Assembly (NCBI RefSeq): GCF_009696175.1
Contig: NZ_VUMM01000006.1
Span: 1-64,000 of the forward strand
Reading direction: 5' to 3'
DNA: 64,000 nucleotides
DNA from: Floccifex porci
GTDB taxonomy: Bacteria; Bacillota_I; Bacilli_A; Erysipelotrichales; Erysipelotrichaceae
Numbering within the stretch: the stretch's first letter is position 1; every line of letters starts with the position of its first letter. Position numbers and translations under genes: made by a program. Under the pieces are notes generated by a model that was not told the origin of the DNA, made no database searches, and saw only the letters and a list, made by a program, of their open reading frames with translations. Positions 43,996 to 53,976 of the stretch are shown piece by piece.

Positions 43996-45585
43996 TTATT
44001 TTTTATATTTTTTTCTACAGATCAATCCAATTCCCATGGCTTCCAGACTTGTGAACATTAAAGAGATCCATAAACCAATATTAGAAATCAATCCCGTATT
44101 GGTTGTATTCTTATCCGATGAAGGTTTAATTACAGATGTTTTCTTATTCACTGTAAATTCAGTGGAAGCTTCTCCAGTTTCTGAAACAATACCAATTGTA
44201 TGTTTTCCAGCCTTCAATGTAGATACAAAATCTTTATTCAGTGTAACAATCGTACTTCCTTCTTTGACTGTATAATTCTTTTCATCAAGGGTTTTTCCAT
44301 CAAGCTCAACTCGAATAAAATCGCTGAACGCCGCATTGGATTTGAAAATAAGCTCTTTCTTTTCTCCTGCGGTTATGCTTTGTCCTTTACCCTCGATAAT
44401 TTCAGGTGCTTTTCTGGATACAACAGTATCTTTTAATTCGATTTCATTTTCTCCATCTTTATCTGAAAAATATGTATCACAGACTGTACAATGCCAGTAT
44501 TCAATATTTCCTTCTTTTGATGCCGTTGCATCCTTAGCTGAAATATGCTCAAGAATATGATTATCTAGAATTTCTACTGTTTTTGTGACTGTAAATTCAA
44601 ATCCATCTGAAGTTTTCGCATATACAACAAATTTTAAACCATTTTCTTCTCCTGGATAACTTTCATGAGATACTTTTCCATTTAATCCATCCGAAGCATC
44701 TAGATCAATTTCACTGCCACTATGACTGAATTCATGATACAGTGTTGCATTTGTAAGACCTTCCGGTAAAGTTACAGATACTACCGTATCCTGCGTTCTA
44801 CATACCTGATCCGGTGCATTGATTACAATAGTTGGAACCGTTTGTTCTTGTGTTTTTTCTTTACAAATACCACATTCACCCTGATATTTTCCATCCTTTT
44901 CGCTCCAGTTATAATAATGCGTATGGTTATTAATATTGGATAACAAATTTTCATCAGAGATGCCAACAACAGGATAACCACAGATTGCTGCAGGAAGATC
45001 AACAGAACTCTTTCCATATCCTAAATCGATGCTGGTAATGGTTACTTTACCACTATCTAGACTGTATCTAACTTTTGTTGCCCTGGAAATAATATGTACA
45101 CTATCATAAACAACATTTAATCCTATAGGCAAGAATATACTTTGTAGTTTAGAACATTCCCTAAAAGCCGCATTTCCAATAGATGTAACATTATTTGGAA
45201 TCGTTATACTTGTAAGATTCCAGCAACGAGAAAAAGCATCGCTACCAATCGATGTAACATTATTTGGTATTGTAATACTTGTAAATCCACAATGATCAAA
45301 AGCATGAGAACCGATAGATGTAACACCATTTGGAATCGTTATATTTTCAAGGTTATCGCGACCAGCGAAAGCATCTGTTCCAATAGATGTAACCGGGTTT
45401 CCATTAATTGTATCTGGAATACTAACTACAGTATCCGTTCCAGTATACTTTGTGATTGTGACTTCATTCGTTTCTTCCGATATACTATATTCAAAATCTT
45501 CATATGTATCGGCATATATTGCTGTAGGCAACAACATGAATATGGTACATATTGCACAGATCATGCTTAATAATTTCTTCTTCAT
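43996..45585 (-). CDS. BspA-like leucine-rich repeat surface protein
   Basis: 529 aa. Signal peptide (MKKKLLSMICAICTIFMLLPTAIYA). Then come LRR_5-type repeats (VTSIGTDAFAGRDNLENITI, VTSIGSHAFDHCGFTSITIP and similar, at least four copies). Two Cys-containing modules follow (CGICKEK; HCTVCDTYFSDKDGENEI) and an Ig-like region. The C-terminus NTGLISNIGLWISLMFTSLE ends in RKKYKK. BspA-like proteins bind host matrix or other microbes. There is no LPXTG; the GLW-type anchor resembles that of the protein at 15222-16316. Confidence 0.85.
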   Translation of the reverse strand: MKKKLLSMICAICTIFMLLPTAIYADTYEDFEYSISEETNEVTITKYTGTDTVVSIPDTINGNPVTSIGTDAFAGRDNLENITIPNGVTSIGSHAFDHCGFTSITIPNNVTSIGSDAFSRCWNLTSITIPNNVTSIGNAAFRECSKLQSIFLPIGLNVVYDSVHIISRATKVRYSLDSGKVTITSIDLGYGKSSVDLPAAICGYPVVGISDENLLSNINNHTHYYNWSEKDGKYQGECGICKEKTQEQTVPTIVINAPDQVCRTQDTVVSVTLPEGLTNATLYHEFSHSGSEIDLDASDGLNGKVSHESYPGEENGLKFVVYAKTSDGFEFTVTKTVEILDNHILEHISAKDATASKEGNIEYWHCTVCDTYFSDKDGENEIELKDTVVSRKAPEIIEGKGQSITAGEKKELIFKSNAAFSDFIRVELDGKTLDEKNYTVKEGSTIVTLNKDFVSTLKAGKHTIGIVSETGEASTEFTVNKKTSVIKPSSDKNTTNTGLISNIGLWISLMFTSLEAMGIGLICRKKYKK

Positions 45586-45727
45586 TTATCTTCTCCATTT
45601 CCAAAATACTAATTATGTATTTTTAATAATTGAATATACATTTATATTTTACGAAATGTAATGGATTGCTTCAAGTATTTATTTAATGTTCTGTAATATA
45701 TATCAATATTTATGCATCGTATCTATA

Positions 45728-45760
45728 AAAAAAGACCAATCTTATATAGATTGATCCATT
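45728..45760 (-). terminator. Terminator of the gene at 45764
   Basis: ATCAATCT / AGATTGGT stem (one G-U) with a five-base loop followed by seven T on the minus strand. Confidence 0.8.
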
Positions 45761-45763
45761 TTC

Positions 45764-46369
45764 TTAATATCTTTTAATCTGATTAACAAGATCCTGATTC
45801 TTTGCGCTGTTCATATTGTCTACAACTTTGTTTCCAGCTCCTGTTTTTGTCAATTGTACATAAACCTGACCTTCCACTGGATGCGCATCATCGACAAGAT
45901 ATGTATAGGCTGCAATTTCAAGATCATACATTTTACCTTCTTCAGTATTGGTAAAATAAGTCGAAACGGGACAAATGGAATCCACAATGGAATAGGCTTT
46001 ATCACAGATAGAAGCTGCTGTATCACTGGAAGCATCATCACTGATATCTAAAGAAATACGTAATGTAGCACTCTTTAAATTGGTTTCTACCGCTTCCACT
46101 CCTTCAATGTTCATCATTTCTCCATCGATCTGTTTTACCATTTCACTTGTGATTTCTGGATCCAGATCCCCTTTTCCAAATCGATTTCCGGCAACAGGTT
46201 TATTCTGTCCTCCTAAGCTTGTGATCAGAACATAACCGACTATAATACATGGAATCGCAATGACTATTATCGTAAACCAGACAAGCTTATGACCTTGTTT
46301 TGGCTTTTTTTCTTTGATTGTTGTTTGAATCTTTTGTGGTTTTTTAACCTTTTTCATCTGTTTTGCCAT
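45764..46369 (-). CDS. Membrane-anchored protein of unknown function
   Basis: 201 aa. A lysine-rich cytoplasmic N-terminus (~27 residues) is followed by one membrane segment (VWFTIIVIAIPCIIVGYVLI) and an extracellular domain with a regular alternating pattern (EGVEAVETNLKSATLRISLD). No family was recognised. CGGAGGAAA precedes the start. It follows camS on the same strand within 40 nt and may be its operon partner. Confidence 0.6.
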   Translation of the reverse strand: MAKQMKKVKKPQKIQTTIKEKKPKQGHKLVWFTIIVIAIPCIIVGYVLITSLGGQNKPVAGNRFGKGDLDPEITSEMVKQIDGEMMNIEGVEAVETNLKSATLRISLDISDDASSDTAASICDKAYSIVDSICPVSTYFTNTEEGKMYDLEIAAYTYLVDDAHPVEGQVYVQLTKTGAGNKVVDNMNSAKNQDLVNQIKRY

Positions 46370-46405
46370 TCTATTTCCTCCGCTGTTATTATAACATAAG
46401 TCTAT

Positions 46406-47470
46406 TTATAAAGTCGAAATAACCGTACAATCCGTTTCATTCTCTTTTCTTTGAATAATAATATATGTCTCATTATTATTCTTGATCGTAACCGTATATC
46501 GACAACCCATCCGGGAAAACATTGACATATTTTCTTTGGCAACCTGACCAATGGCTAAAATTTCACCAGTTGATTTGGCATGCGCTTCAATGGTAATCAA
46601 TATTTTTTTCGGTTCCTTGTCTTCATATTTCGCTTTTGCGCTCACAAAAGTATAATCGGTCAAAATATTTGTAAGTGAATTTTTATAAGAATCAAATTCA
46701 CTGGCCATTGTCGTATCCAGATTATTCATTTGTGAACTGGGTATCATTACCCATTCTTCACTTACAGAATCAAACGAACCCTGTCCTCGATTAAAGAATC
46801 CCAGTCTGGTATATCCACCATAGGATTGAGAATCATCATCCAGTACAAATCCACAAACCAGAATAGGTACATTGGCCGTAATTTCATTGAATCTTTCTCT
46901 CATATAGGAAACCAGTTTATTGGAAGTCACATCAAAATAATTATTTAACTGTTCCTTTTCAATTTCAACTTCACTTCCAGAATCCAGATATAAACTTCCA
47001 TTCAATACAAATGAGATGGAAATTCCTTTTAAATTCTCATTGGAATACCAGTCCAGTTCATATATATCCACCAGCACTACAGGACCTGTTGAAATCCCAT
47101 TTCCTGTATCAAATTCTTCATCTTTACTTGGATTCAATCCTATAGGATTATCATCTCTTAATGTCCCTAACAATCCTCTGGAACCATCTGTGGCATCCAG
47201 TTCATCATAATCCAGAAATGTATGTGTCTTAAAAGTAACATTGGCAGGGTCAAAATAAGACTTTGACAGGTCCATCAATCCACTTTCAATCTGCACACGA
47301 CAGTCCAGATCTGAAATCAGACTGGCATGTTTAACTCTTGTATCACTATCCTTAAAAGGTAAAGAAGCTGCATAATCTCCACTGTATAAAGCCGATGATG
47401 TTTTTGAAAACATCGAACATCCACTTAATACAATAACCATGAAAATACTTAAAATCCAATTCTTTTTCAT
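46406..47470 (-). CDS. camS: CamS-family lipoprotein
   Basis: 354 aa. Signal peptide with lipobox VLSGCSMF. The body matches the CamS (cAM373 pheromone precursor) family in length and motifs (SLPFKDSDTRVKHASLISDL, YDELDATDGSRGLLG). In staphylococci camS follows pcrA and ligA; here it directly follows pcrA and ligA is absent from the window. Signal-peptide fragments of this family can act as conjugation pheromones; no such role is shown here. Confidence 0.87.
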   Translation of the reverse strand: MKKNWILSIFMVIVLSGCSMFSKTSSALYSGDYAASLPFKDSDTRVKHASLISDLDCRVQIESGLMDLSKSYFDPANVTFKTHTFLDYDELDATDGSRGLLGTLRDDNPIGLNPSKDEEFDTGNGISTGPVVLVDIYELDWYSNENLKGISISFVLNGSLYLDSGSEVEIEKEQLNNYFDVTSNKLVSYMRERFNEITANVPILVCGFVLDDDSQSYGGYTRLGFFNRGQGSFDSVSEEWVMIPSSQMNNLDTTMASEFDSYKNSLTNILTDYTFVSAKAKYEDKEPKKILITIEAHAKSTGEILAIGQVAKENMSMFSRMGCRYTVTIKNNNETYIIIQRKENETDCTVISTL

Positions 47471-47487
47471 AAATACTCCTGTTTGTA

Positions 47488-49605
47488 TTATAACTTTTTT
47501 AAGGAAGGATGCAATGCATTTAACTTCTTGACGCCAAAGTTTTGCTGGAAAGCAATGGTTGCGATATTTCCTTCAATCGATATCACCACTCCTTTTCCAT
47601 ACACTTTATGATCCACCAGATCTCCTTTTCGATATTTTGTTTTGGATTTAGAACTCATCTGTGGTTTACTTTCCACTTTCTTTTCTTCTTTTTCTTCAAT
47701 AAATCTTTCCGGAATTTCTGCCACAAATCGACTTGGTGTCTTATAAGTTTCCAGTAAATAACTGTAACCGGAATTCCATGAAATGCACAAACGATTTTTC
47801 GCACGTGTCATAGCCACATAACACAGTCTTCTTTCTTCTTCTAAAGACTTGTTTCCTCCTTCATCAATAGCTCTTGAAGAAGGAAAAACACCTTCATTAA
47901 AATTGACAATAAATACATTTTCAAATTCCAGTCCCTTTGCGGCATGAACGGTCATCAAAGTTACCGAATTTAATTTTTCTTCCTGTGATTTATCTGTAAA
48001 CAAGGCAACATCCTGTAAATATTCTTCCAGACTCAGATCTGGATTTTCATTCACACTGGAGGCAATATCCTGTTTCAGTTCTTTTAAGTTTTCAATACGA
48101 TCTTCTTCGTTATTTTCTTCCAGCATCTTTAAATACCCTGTTGTTTCCAGAACATACTGAAAGAAATCTTCTAAAGAATAATCCTGACGATGACTTCTTA
48201 AATCTTCGATCACATCCACAAAAGCTTTACATTTTAAAGCGGAAGCTTTTGATAATTCTTTTGTGTTTTTCATCACTTCATATATATTTTCATCCACTGC
48301 CAGCTGTTGTAAATTTTCTATGGTTTTAGCTCCAATTCCTCTTCGAGGCTGATTGATAATACGCAACAAAGCCAAATCCATAGACATCTGTTTAGGATCG
48401 TTTTCATCTGGTAAAGTACACATTTTCAGATAACTTAACAGATCTTTAATTTCCTGACGTTCATAGAAACGAATGCCTCCATAAATTGTATAAGGAATCC
48501 CTACTTTACGTAATACTCTTTCAAATGAACGAGATGAAAAGTTGGATCGATATAAGATCGCAATGTCTTTAAATTCCACTCCTTTTTTTCTCAGTTCAAT
48601 AATCTGCCGGGATACAAATAAAGGCTCATCGTTGTCATCGATACAATTCTGCATCTTAATTTTCTGATTGCCCGCTATTGTAGAAAACAGATCTTTCTGA
48701 ATTCGATTCTGATTGTTTCGAATCAGTGCATTGCTGGCATCCAGAATGGGTTGAATGGAACGATAATTCTGATCCAGAATAACCGTTTTACAGTCTGGAA
48801 AATCCAAATCAAAACGCATAATGATATCCACACTGGCTCCTCGCCATGTATAAATGGTCTGATCGGGATCTCCTACTACACATAGACGACATGTTTTAGA
48901 TGTCAACAGTCGAATGATGTCATACTGAATGGGATCGACATCCTGAAATTCATCCACATGAATATAATCTAAGCGATTCTGCCACTTTGTACGAACTCTT
49001 TCACATCTTTTAAGCAGTTTATGTGCTTCCAGCAGCAGATCATCAAAATCCAGAGCTTTCATCTCTTTTCGTTTTGTTTCATACTGTTTATAAATCTGAC
49101 TGATGGTTTCCATTTCGTCATTGCAAGCCATATCAAATGCCTGATTGGGATTGATATTTTCCGTCTTATAACCCGATATATAATTTAATACTTTTCCAAA
49201 AGGTAAAGCTTTTACCTGAATGTCCATCTTTTTATAAATTGGTCTTAAAATAGCTTTCTGATCGTCACTGTCCAAAATGGTAAAAGAAGATGGATATCCA
49301 ATTTCTAAAGCATCTTCTCTTAAGATACGAACGCATAGAGCATGTATTGTTGAAATACGAACCTGCTGGGCCTGTGTATCCAATTGAGCAAACAGTCTTT
49401 CTTTCATTTCATTGGTTGCTTTATTAGTAAAAGTAATGGCTAATATACGATTGGGCCATACGCCACATTCTTTGATCAGATAAACAATACGAGCCATTAA
49501 AACTCTAGTTTTTCCACTTCCGGCTCCTGCAATGATACGAACATGCGAATCAATTGTCATGGCTGCCTGTTTCTGATTTTGATTTAAAGTACTTAAAATT
49601 TCCAT
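47488..49605 (-). CDS. pcrA: DNA helicase PcrA/UvrD
   Basis: 705 aa superfamily 1A helicase. Q-motif LNQNQKQAAM, Walker A IAGAGSGKTRVLMAR, HVDEFQDVDPIQY, GDPDQTIYTWRGA, LDQNYRS, TVHAAKGLEF and YVAMTRAKN. It translocates 3' to 5' and acts in repair and replication conflict resolution. The C-terminal SH3-like domain (GDLVDHKVYGKGVV) binds RNA polymerase in homologues. The start is 1-2 nt after the stop of the upstream gene. Confidence 0.97.
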   Translation of the reverse strand: MEILSTLNQNQKQAAMTIDSHVRIIAGAGSGKTRVLMARIVYLIKECGVWPNRILAITFTNKATNEMKERLFAQLDTQAQQVRISTIHALCVRILREDALEIGYPSSFTILDSDDQKAILRPIYKKMDIQVKALPFGKVLNYISGYKTENINPNQAFDMACNDEMETISQIYKQYETKRKEMKALDFDDLLLEAHKLLKRCERVRTKWQNRLDYIHVDEFQDVDPIQYDIIRLLTSKTCRLCVVGDPDQTIYTWRGASVDIIMRFDLDFPDCKTVILDQNYRSIQPILDASNALIRNNQNRIQKDLFSTIAGNQKIKMQNCIDDNDEPLFVSRQIIELRKKGVEFKDIAILYRSNFSSRSFERVLRKVGIPYTIYGGIRFYERQEIKDLLSYLKMCTLPDENDPKQMSMDLALLRIINQPRRGIGAKTIENLQQLAVDENIYEVMKNTKELSKASALKCKAFVDVIEDLRSHRQDYSLEDFFQYVLETTGYLKMLEENNEEDRIENLKELKQDIASSVNENPDLSLEEYLQDVALFTDKSQEEKLNSVTLMTVHAAKGLEFENVFIVNFNEGVFPSSRAIDEGGNKSLEEERRLCYVAMTRAKNRLCISWNSGYSYLLETYKTPSRFVAEIPERFIEEKEEKKVESKPQMSSKSKTKYRKGDLVDHKVYGKGVVISIEGNIATIAFQQNFGVKKLNALHPSLKKL

Positions 49606-49606
49606 A

Positions 49607-50779
49607 TTACTGATCCATTTCTAATTGAAATTCACTTTCCTTAATGCATTGTGTAAGATAAGGAATATATTTTTCTTCCTGACACACACAATGAAAATAT
49701 AAAGTGGATTTTTCTTTTATAATTGCTTCTATTTCATAATGATTTTCTTCTTTTAAGGTCTGTATCTGTATCTGTTTATTCCGATATAAGATAGATTGCC
49801 CCTGTTCAAGCTGTGATTGTTTTGTACAGATATAAGGATATAAACTAGCCTGAATCATATAATGCCACTCTGTATCTTTCTGATAAGGAGCCATTAAAAC
49901 CAGAGCTTTACTGACTGGATCATAGCTTCTTTCAGCCCATCCATGACATACCACTTTAACATTCGAAAATAAGTGATACACTTCTTTTAATCGATACTGA
50001 TAGATTTCCTGTTCCATCTGAACTCCATTTTCACATTTATTCAAACGCTCCAGCTGCTGGCACAGATATTTATATTCTTTTAAAGGCAATGAAATGGAAG
50101 CATCCATCTGATAAGCACATTCAATATAATCGCAGATCTGATTGGCATGTTTAAGAGTCGATTCATTCATCAATGTATATTTTCCAGCTCCATAATTACA
50201 TAATTCATATAAAGCTGCATTTTTATAGAATTGTGCATCTTTATCCCATTCATTCCATATATAAAAATAAGGAAGCAAAGATTTTTCATCCATCTGTTTA
50301 AACTCTTCTTTATCGATTTTTCCAATGGGAGTCAATATGGAATGACTATCATTTAATGGTAAGAAATAAGTCTGTTCATACATATAATTTTGTGTCTGCA
50401 TGTCGGAATTTTTTAATAATAGATCCTTTAAATAGACAATTTCATCTTCATAAATGGAACACAGTGCATCAAAATCTCCATCATAGTTTAAATCATCTTT
50501 AAATTCATAGTTTCCTTCAATTTCTTCCTGCAAATCGAAAAAGAATTCCACCACAAAGGCATGAAACCCTGGTCCCGCAAAACGTGTGGTTGCACTTAAA
50601 AAGACATCTTTTCCTTTTTCTGTTACCTGAATTTTTCCTTGAGGACAAACCAGAATCTCTACACAATCCAAACGTTCTTCAATTTGAATCTGTTCTCTTT
50701 TACAAAGCAACCCCAAAACCTGATAGATTTCATTTTTTTCCTGTTCGTTTCGATTCGGACAAATTAATTGTACAAACAT
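49607..50779 (-). CDS. Conserved protein of unknown function upstream of pcrA
   Basis: 390 aa from ATG 50779 (GGAGG 7-8 nt upstream; ATG 50797 and 50785 are too close or precede it). The protein is soluble and acidic, with segments such as FLSATTRFAGPGFHAFVVEF, VVCHGWAERSYDPVSKALV and YDGDFDALCSIYEDEIVYLK. No catalytic motif or membrane segment was recognised. It ends two bases before the pcrA start, so the two are likely co-transcribed. Confidence 0.6.
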   Translation of the reverse strand: MFVQLICPNRNEQEKNEIYQVLGLLCKREQIQIEERLDCVEILVCPQGKIQVTEKGKDVFLSATTRFAGPGFHAFVVEFFFDLQEEIEGNYEFKDDLNYDGDFDALCSIYEDEIVYLKDLLLKNSDMQTQNYMYEQTYFLPLNDSHSILTPIGKIDKEEFKQMDEKSLLPYFYIWNEWDKDAQFYKNAALYELCNYGAGKYTLMNESTLKHANQICDYIECAYQMDASISLPLKEYKYLCQQLERLNKCENGVQMEQEIYQYRLKEVYHLFSNVKVVCHGWAERSYDPVSKALVLMAPYQKDTEWHYMIQASLYPYICTKQSQLEQGQSILYRNKQIQIQTLKEENHYEIEAIIKEKSTLYFHCVCQEEKYIPYLTQCIKESEFQLEMDQ

Positions 50780-50852
50780 AGTCATTCCTCCAATCAAGTT
50801 TTATTATTATATCATACTCGCTAATTTTCCTACAATGAGATATAATCTTATT

Positions 50853-51725
50853 ATGAATCAAATAAGCAATCAATGGAAAGACTATGAAGTCATAGACACA
50901 GGAAATAAAGAAAAATTAGAAAGATGGAATCATACAATTTTAAGAAGACCCGATCCTGTCTGTATCTGGCCAATTGAAGATGAAAGGGAATGGAATAAGG
51001 CCGATGCGATCTATCATCGTTCAAAATCAGGTGGAGGTCAATGGGAATACAAAAAGCCACTGAAAGAATTCTGGACTATTGGATATAAAGATCTTCGTTT
51101 TAAGATCAGTCCAACTGGTTTTAAACACACTGGATTATTTCCAGAGCAGGCAGCCAACTGGGATTTCATGTCTGAAAAAATCAGACAGTCTTCCTTAGAA
51201 GAAATTCGTATTCTGAATTTATTTGCCTATACAGGAGGTGCCACTATGGCCTGTTCAAAAGCAGGAGCCAGCGAAGTGGTTCATGTGGATGCTTCAAAAG
51301 GAATGGTGCAATGGGCAAAAGAAAATATGGTCCTTTCTTCTTTACAGGATCATAAGATCCGCTTTATTGTAGAAGACTGCCTTAAATTCGTGAAAAGAGA
51401 ACAAAGAAGAGGAAGAAAATATCATGGTATTGTGATGGATCCTCCTAGTTATGGAAGAGGCCCCAATGGAGAATTATGGAAACTGGAAGATCAGCTTTTT
51501 GACCTGATTCAGAATTGTATGCAGATTTTAGATCCAGATGCTTTATTCTTTATCGTAAACTGTTACACAACCGGATTTTCCTGTTCCACTTTAGAACAGA
51601 CTTTAAAACATTCCATTCAGAAAGAATTTAATGGAAAAATTGAAGTAGGAGAAAATTTACTCCCTGTTTCTTCTTCTAATGATGTACTTCCTTGTGGAAT
51701 TTTTGGCCGATGGACAAAGGAGTAA
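50853..51725 (+). CDS. Class I SAM-dependent methyltransferase (RlmI/RlmK-like)
   Basis: 290 aa. Rossmann motif I ILNLFAYTGGATMACSKAGA, acidic loop VVHVDASKG and catalytic motif IV MDPPSYGRGPNG resemble 23S rRNA methyltransferases of the COG1092 type. It lacks an obvious PUA domain. ATG 50853 has TATAAT six bases upstream and no ribosome binding site (possible leaderless mRNA); an in-frame ATG at 50835 overlaps that -10. The next gene starts 3 nt after its stop. Confidence 0.85.
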   Translation: MNQISNQWKDYEVIDTGNKEKLERWNHTILRRPDPVCIWPIEDEREWNKADAIYHRSKSGGGQWEYKKPLKEFWTIGYKDLRFKISPTGFKHTGLFPEQAANWDFMSEKIRQSSLEEIRILNLFAYTGGATMACSKAGASEVVHVDASKGMVQWAKENMVLSSLQDHKIRFIVEDCLKFVKREQRRGRKYHGIVMDPPSYGRGPNGELWKLEDQLFDLIQNCMQILDPDALFFIVNCYTTGFSCSTLEQTLKHSIQKEFNGKIEVGENLLPVSSSNDVLPCGIFGRWTKE

Positions 51726-51727
51726 AT

Positions 51728-52390
51728 ATGTTTTTAAAGAAACCCATTATTTATACCGTTCATGGTTTTGGAAAAAAATTGTCCCATGAATTTGATCCTT
51801 TATGTTCTTATTTAAAGAAAAAACGCTATGAGGTCATACAATTAGATCTGTATGATTTAAACAACGAAGAAGACATTCATTATGCAGACTGGATAAAAAA
51901 AGCTGAAACAGGTCTACAGGAAGTCTTAAAAAGAAAAAGACCAGTTATTATACTAGGATTCAGTATGGGAGGAGTCATTGCTTCTTATCTGGCTTCTATC
52001 TATCCCGTTCAGTCTTTAATTTTATGTGCCCCTGCTTTTCAATATTTAGATCTTCCAAAAATAGGTGCACAGGGTGTTAAATTTATTAAAAATCTTTCTA
52101 AAGGAAATGAATCTCATTCAATAAGCTCAAAGCGTACAAAAGCTTTTACAGAAGTTGTTTCCAATTATAAAAATTCAATTGAACATGTAAACTGTCCTGT
52201 ATTATTCTTACATGGAAGTGATGATGAAGTGATTCCTGTGGATAGTTCAAGAAATGCCTATCAGCTGGTTTCTTCAAAAAAAAGAATGATTTTACTGGAA
52301 GGAGCTCATCATCGTTTTCTATATGATGGTCAAATGGAAAAAACAGCTTTTGTGATCATTGAACAGATGATCAAAGGAAATCTGATATAA
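51728..52390 (+). CDS. Alpha/beta hydrolase
   Basis: 220 aa. Nucleophile elbow GFSMGG, acid in HGSDDEVIP and base in GAHHRF form a complete catalytic triad. N-terminal IIYTVHGFG carries the oxyanion HG. Likely a cytoplasmic esterase or lipase. AAAGGAG precedes ATG 51728; an upstream ATG at 51692 inside the methyltransferase gene is unlikely. Co-transcribed with that gene. Confidence 0.87.
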   Translation: MFLKKPIIYTVHGFGKKLSHEFDPLCSYLKKKRYEVIQLDLYDLNNEEDIHYADWIKKAETGLQEVLKRKRPVIILGFSMGGVIASYLASIYPVQSLILCAPAFQYLDLPKIGAQGVKFIKNLSKGNESHSISSKRTKAFTEVVSNYKNSIEHVNCPVLFLHGSDDEVIPVDSSRNAYQLVSSKKRMILLEGAHHRFLYDGQMEKTAFVIIEQMIKGNLI

Positions 52391-52427
52391 AAAAAGCTTC
52401 AGGTTATTTATATTCCTGAAGCATTTT
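52390..52427. terminator. Bidirectional terminator between converging genes
   Basis: GCTTCAGG / CCTGAAGC stem with an 11-base loop, flanked by A and T runs on opposite sides. Confidence 0.85.
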
Positions 52428-53849
52428 TAATTTAAGATCAATTAATTTTTCACTCAGATCCACATAATATTCTTGTGGATAAGTAAAACGCTTGATTTCT
52501 TCCCATAAAGTATCCATTTCTCTTTGAGAATAATCACGAATTCCTTTTAAAGTTGGTAAATCGTATACCAGTTGCCCATTTCTAAAGATAGGAACCAGTA
52601 AATTACGGATTTCATATGTACCACCTGGAATGGTTTTGTTTTTCCATTTTGACATCGCATGATAAATTGTCAGATCCTGTTCTGGATCAATTACTTCTTC
52701 TTCCAAAGTCATTAAATCGGCTAAAGATTTTCCTGTTTCTTTATCCATAATACGATACAGATTTTTAATTCCCGGATTCGTAACTTTTTCTACATTGTCA
52801 CTGATTTTAATTTTTGGAACCATTTCGCCATTTTCTTGAGCCGCTACCATTTTATAAACTCCCCCAAATACCGGAGAATTCTTTGAACAGATCAAATTTT
52901 CACCGACTCCAAAAGAATCAATTTTAGCTCCCTGTTCATGAATTAAAGAAGTAATGACATATTCATCCAGTGAATTGGAAATCACAATTCCACAATCCTG
53001 CATACCATTGGCATCCAGTTCTTTACGACATTTTTTAGATAAATAGGCAATGTCTCCACTATCGATACGTACACCTTTTAATCGATATCCATTAGGCTCT
53101 AGGTATTCTTTTGCGACTTTGATTGCATTTTTGATTCCGGATTTTAAAGTACTGTATGTATCAATCAGTAAAGTACAATTGTTTGGATAGGTTTTCGCAT
53201 AATATAAGAACGCATCGTATTCATTGGCAAAACTCTGTACAAAAGAATGAGCCATCGTACCTAAAGCTGGCATTCCATATTCTTTTCCTGCATAAGTGGT
53301 TGCCGTTCCTGCACAACCGGCGATATATGCTGCTCTGGCTCCATAAATGGCTGCATCAAAATTGTGCGCTCTACGTGCACCAAATTCCATGACCGCTCTA
53401 CCTTCACTGGCCTGTACAATTCGTCTGGCTTTTGTAGCAATCAGAGTCTGATGATTCAATGTCAGCAACAATGCCGTTTCTACCAGCTGAGCTTCAATAA
53501 TAGGCGCTTTTACACGAACCAGTGGTTCATATGGAAATACAGGTGTTCCTTCTGGAATCGCATCAATATCTCCTGTAAAACGAACCGTTGATAAATATTG
53601 TAGAAAATCTTCTGAAAAAGATTTCGTTGAACGAAGATATTCAATATCTCCCTGACTGAAATGAAGATTTTTTACATAATCAATAGCCTGTTCCAATCCT
53701 GCAAATACACAGAATCCACCATCATCCGGATTCTTTCTATAAAATAAGTCAAATGCGACCATCTTATCTTTACCCTGATTAAAGTAACATTGACTCATTG
53801 TTAGTTCATAAAAATCCATTACAAGGGTTAAATTTCTTTTCTCACTCAT
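52404..53849 (-). CDS. pncB: Nicotinate phosphoribosyltransferase
   Basis: 481 aa. N-terminal LVMDFYELTMSQCYF, phosphoribosyl-binding region (GVRIDSGDIAYLSKKCRKEL, GVGENLICSK) and FGARRAHNFDAAIYGARAAY. It converts nicotinate and PRPP to NaMN in NAD salvage. GAGGAGAAAG precedes the start. Confidence 0.95.
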   Translation of the reverse strand: MSEKRNLTLVMDFYELTMSQCYFNQGKDKMVAFDLFYRKNPDDGGFCVFAGLEQAIDYVKNLHFSQGDIEYLRSTKSFSEDFLQYLSTVRFTGDIDAIPEGTPVFPYEPLVRVKAPIIEAQLVETALLLTLNHQTLIATKARRIVQASEGRAVMEFGARRAHNFDAAIYGARAAYIAGCAGTATTYAGKEYGMPALGTMAHSFVQSFANEYDAFLYYAKTYPNNCTLLIDTYSTLKSGIKNAIKVAKEYLEPNGYRLKGVRIDSGDIAYLSKKCRKELDANGMQDCGIVISNSLDEYVITSLIHEQGAKIDSFGVGENLICSKNSPVFGGVYKMVAAQENGEMVPKIKISDNVEKVTNPGIKNLYRIMDKETGKSLADLMTLEEEVIDPEQDLTIYHAMSKWKNKTIPGGTYEIRNLLVPIFRNGQLVYDLPTLKGIRDYSQREMDTLWEEIKRFTYPQEYYVDLSEKLIDLKLKMLQEYK

Positions 53850-53944
53850 AATTCTTTCTCCTCATTAGTTTCATTATACTCTTTATTTAATTAAAAAAAA
53901 GAATTTTTACATAAAACATGTCACCTGTCTTGTCATACAAGATA

Positions 53945-53976
53945 AAAAATAAGAATCCTTATGGATTCCTATTCTT
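53945..53976 (-). terminator. Terminator of recA
   Basis: GGAATCC / GGATTC stem with a short loop and a T-rich run on the minus strand, overlapping the gene end. Confidence 0.8.
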
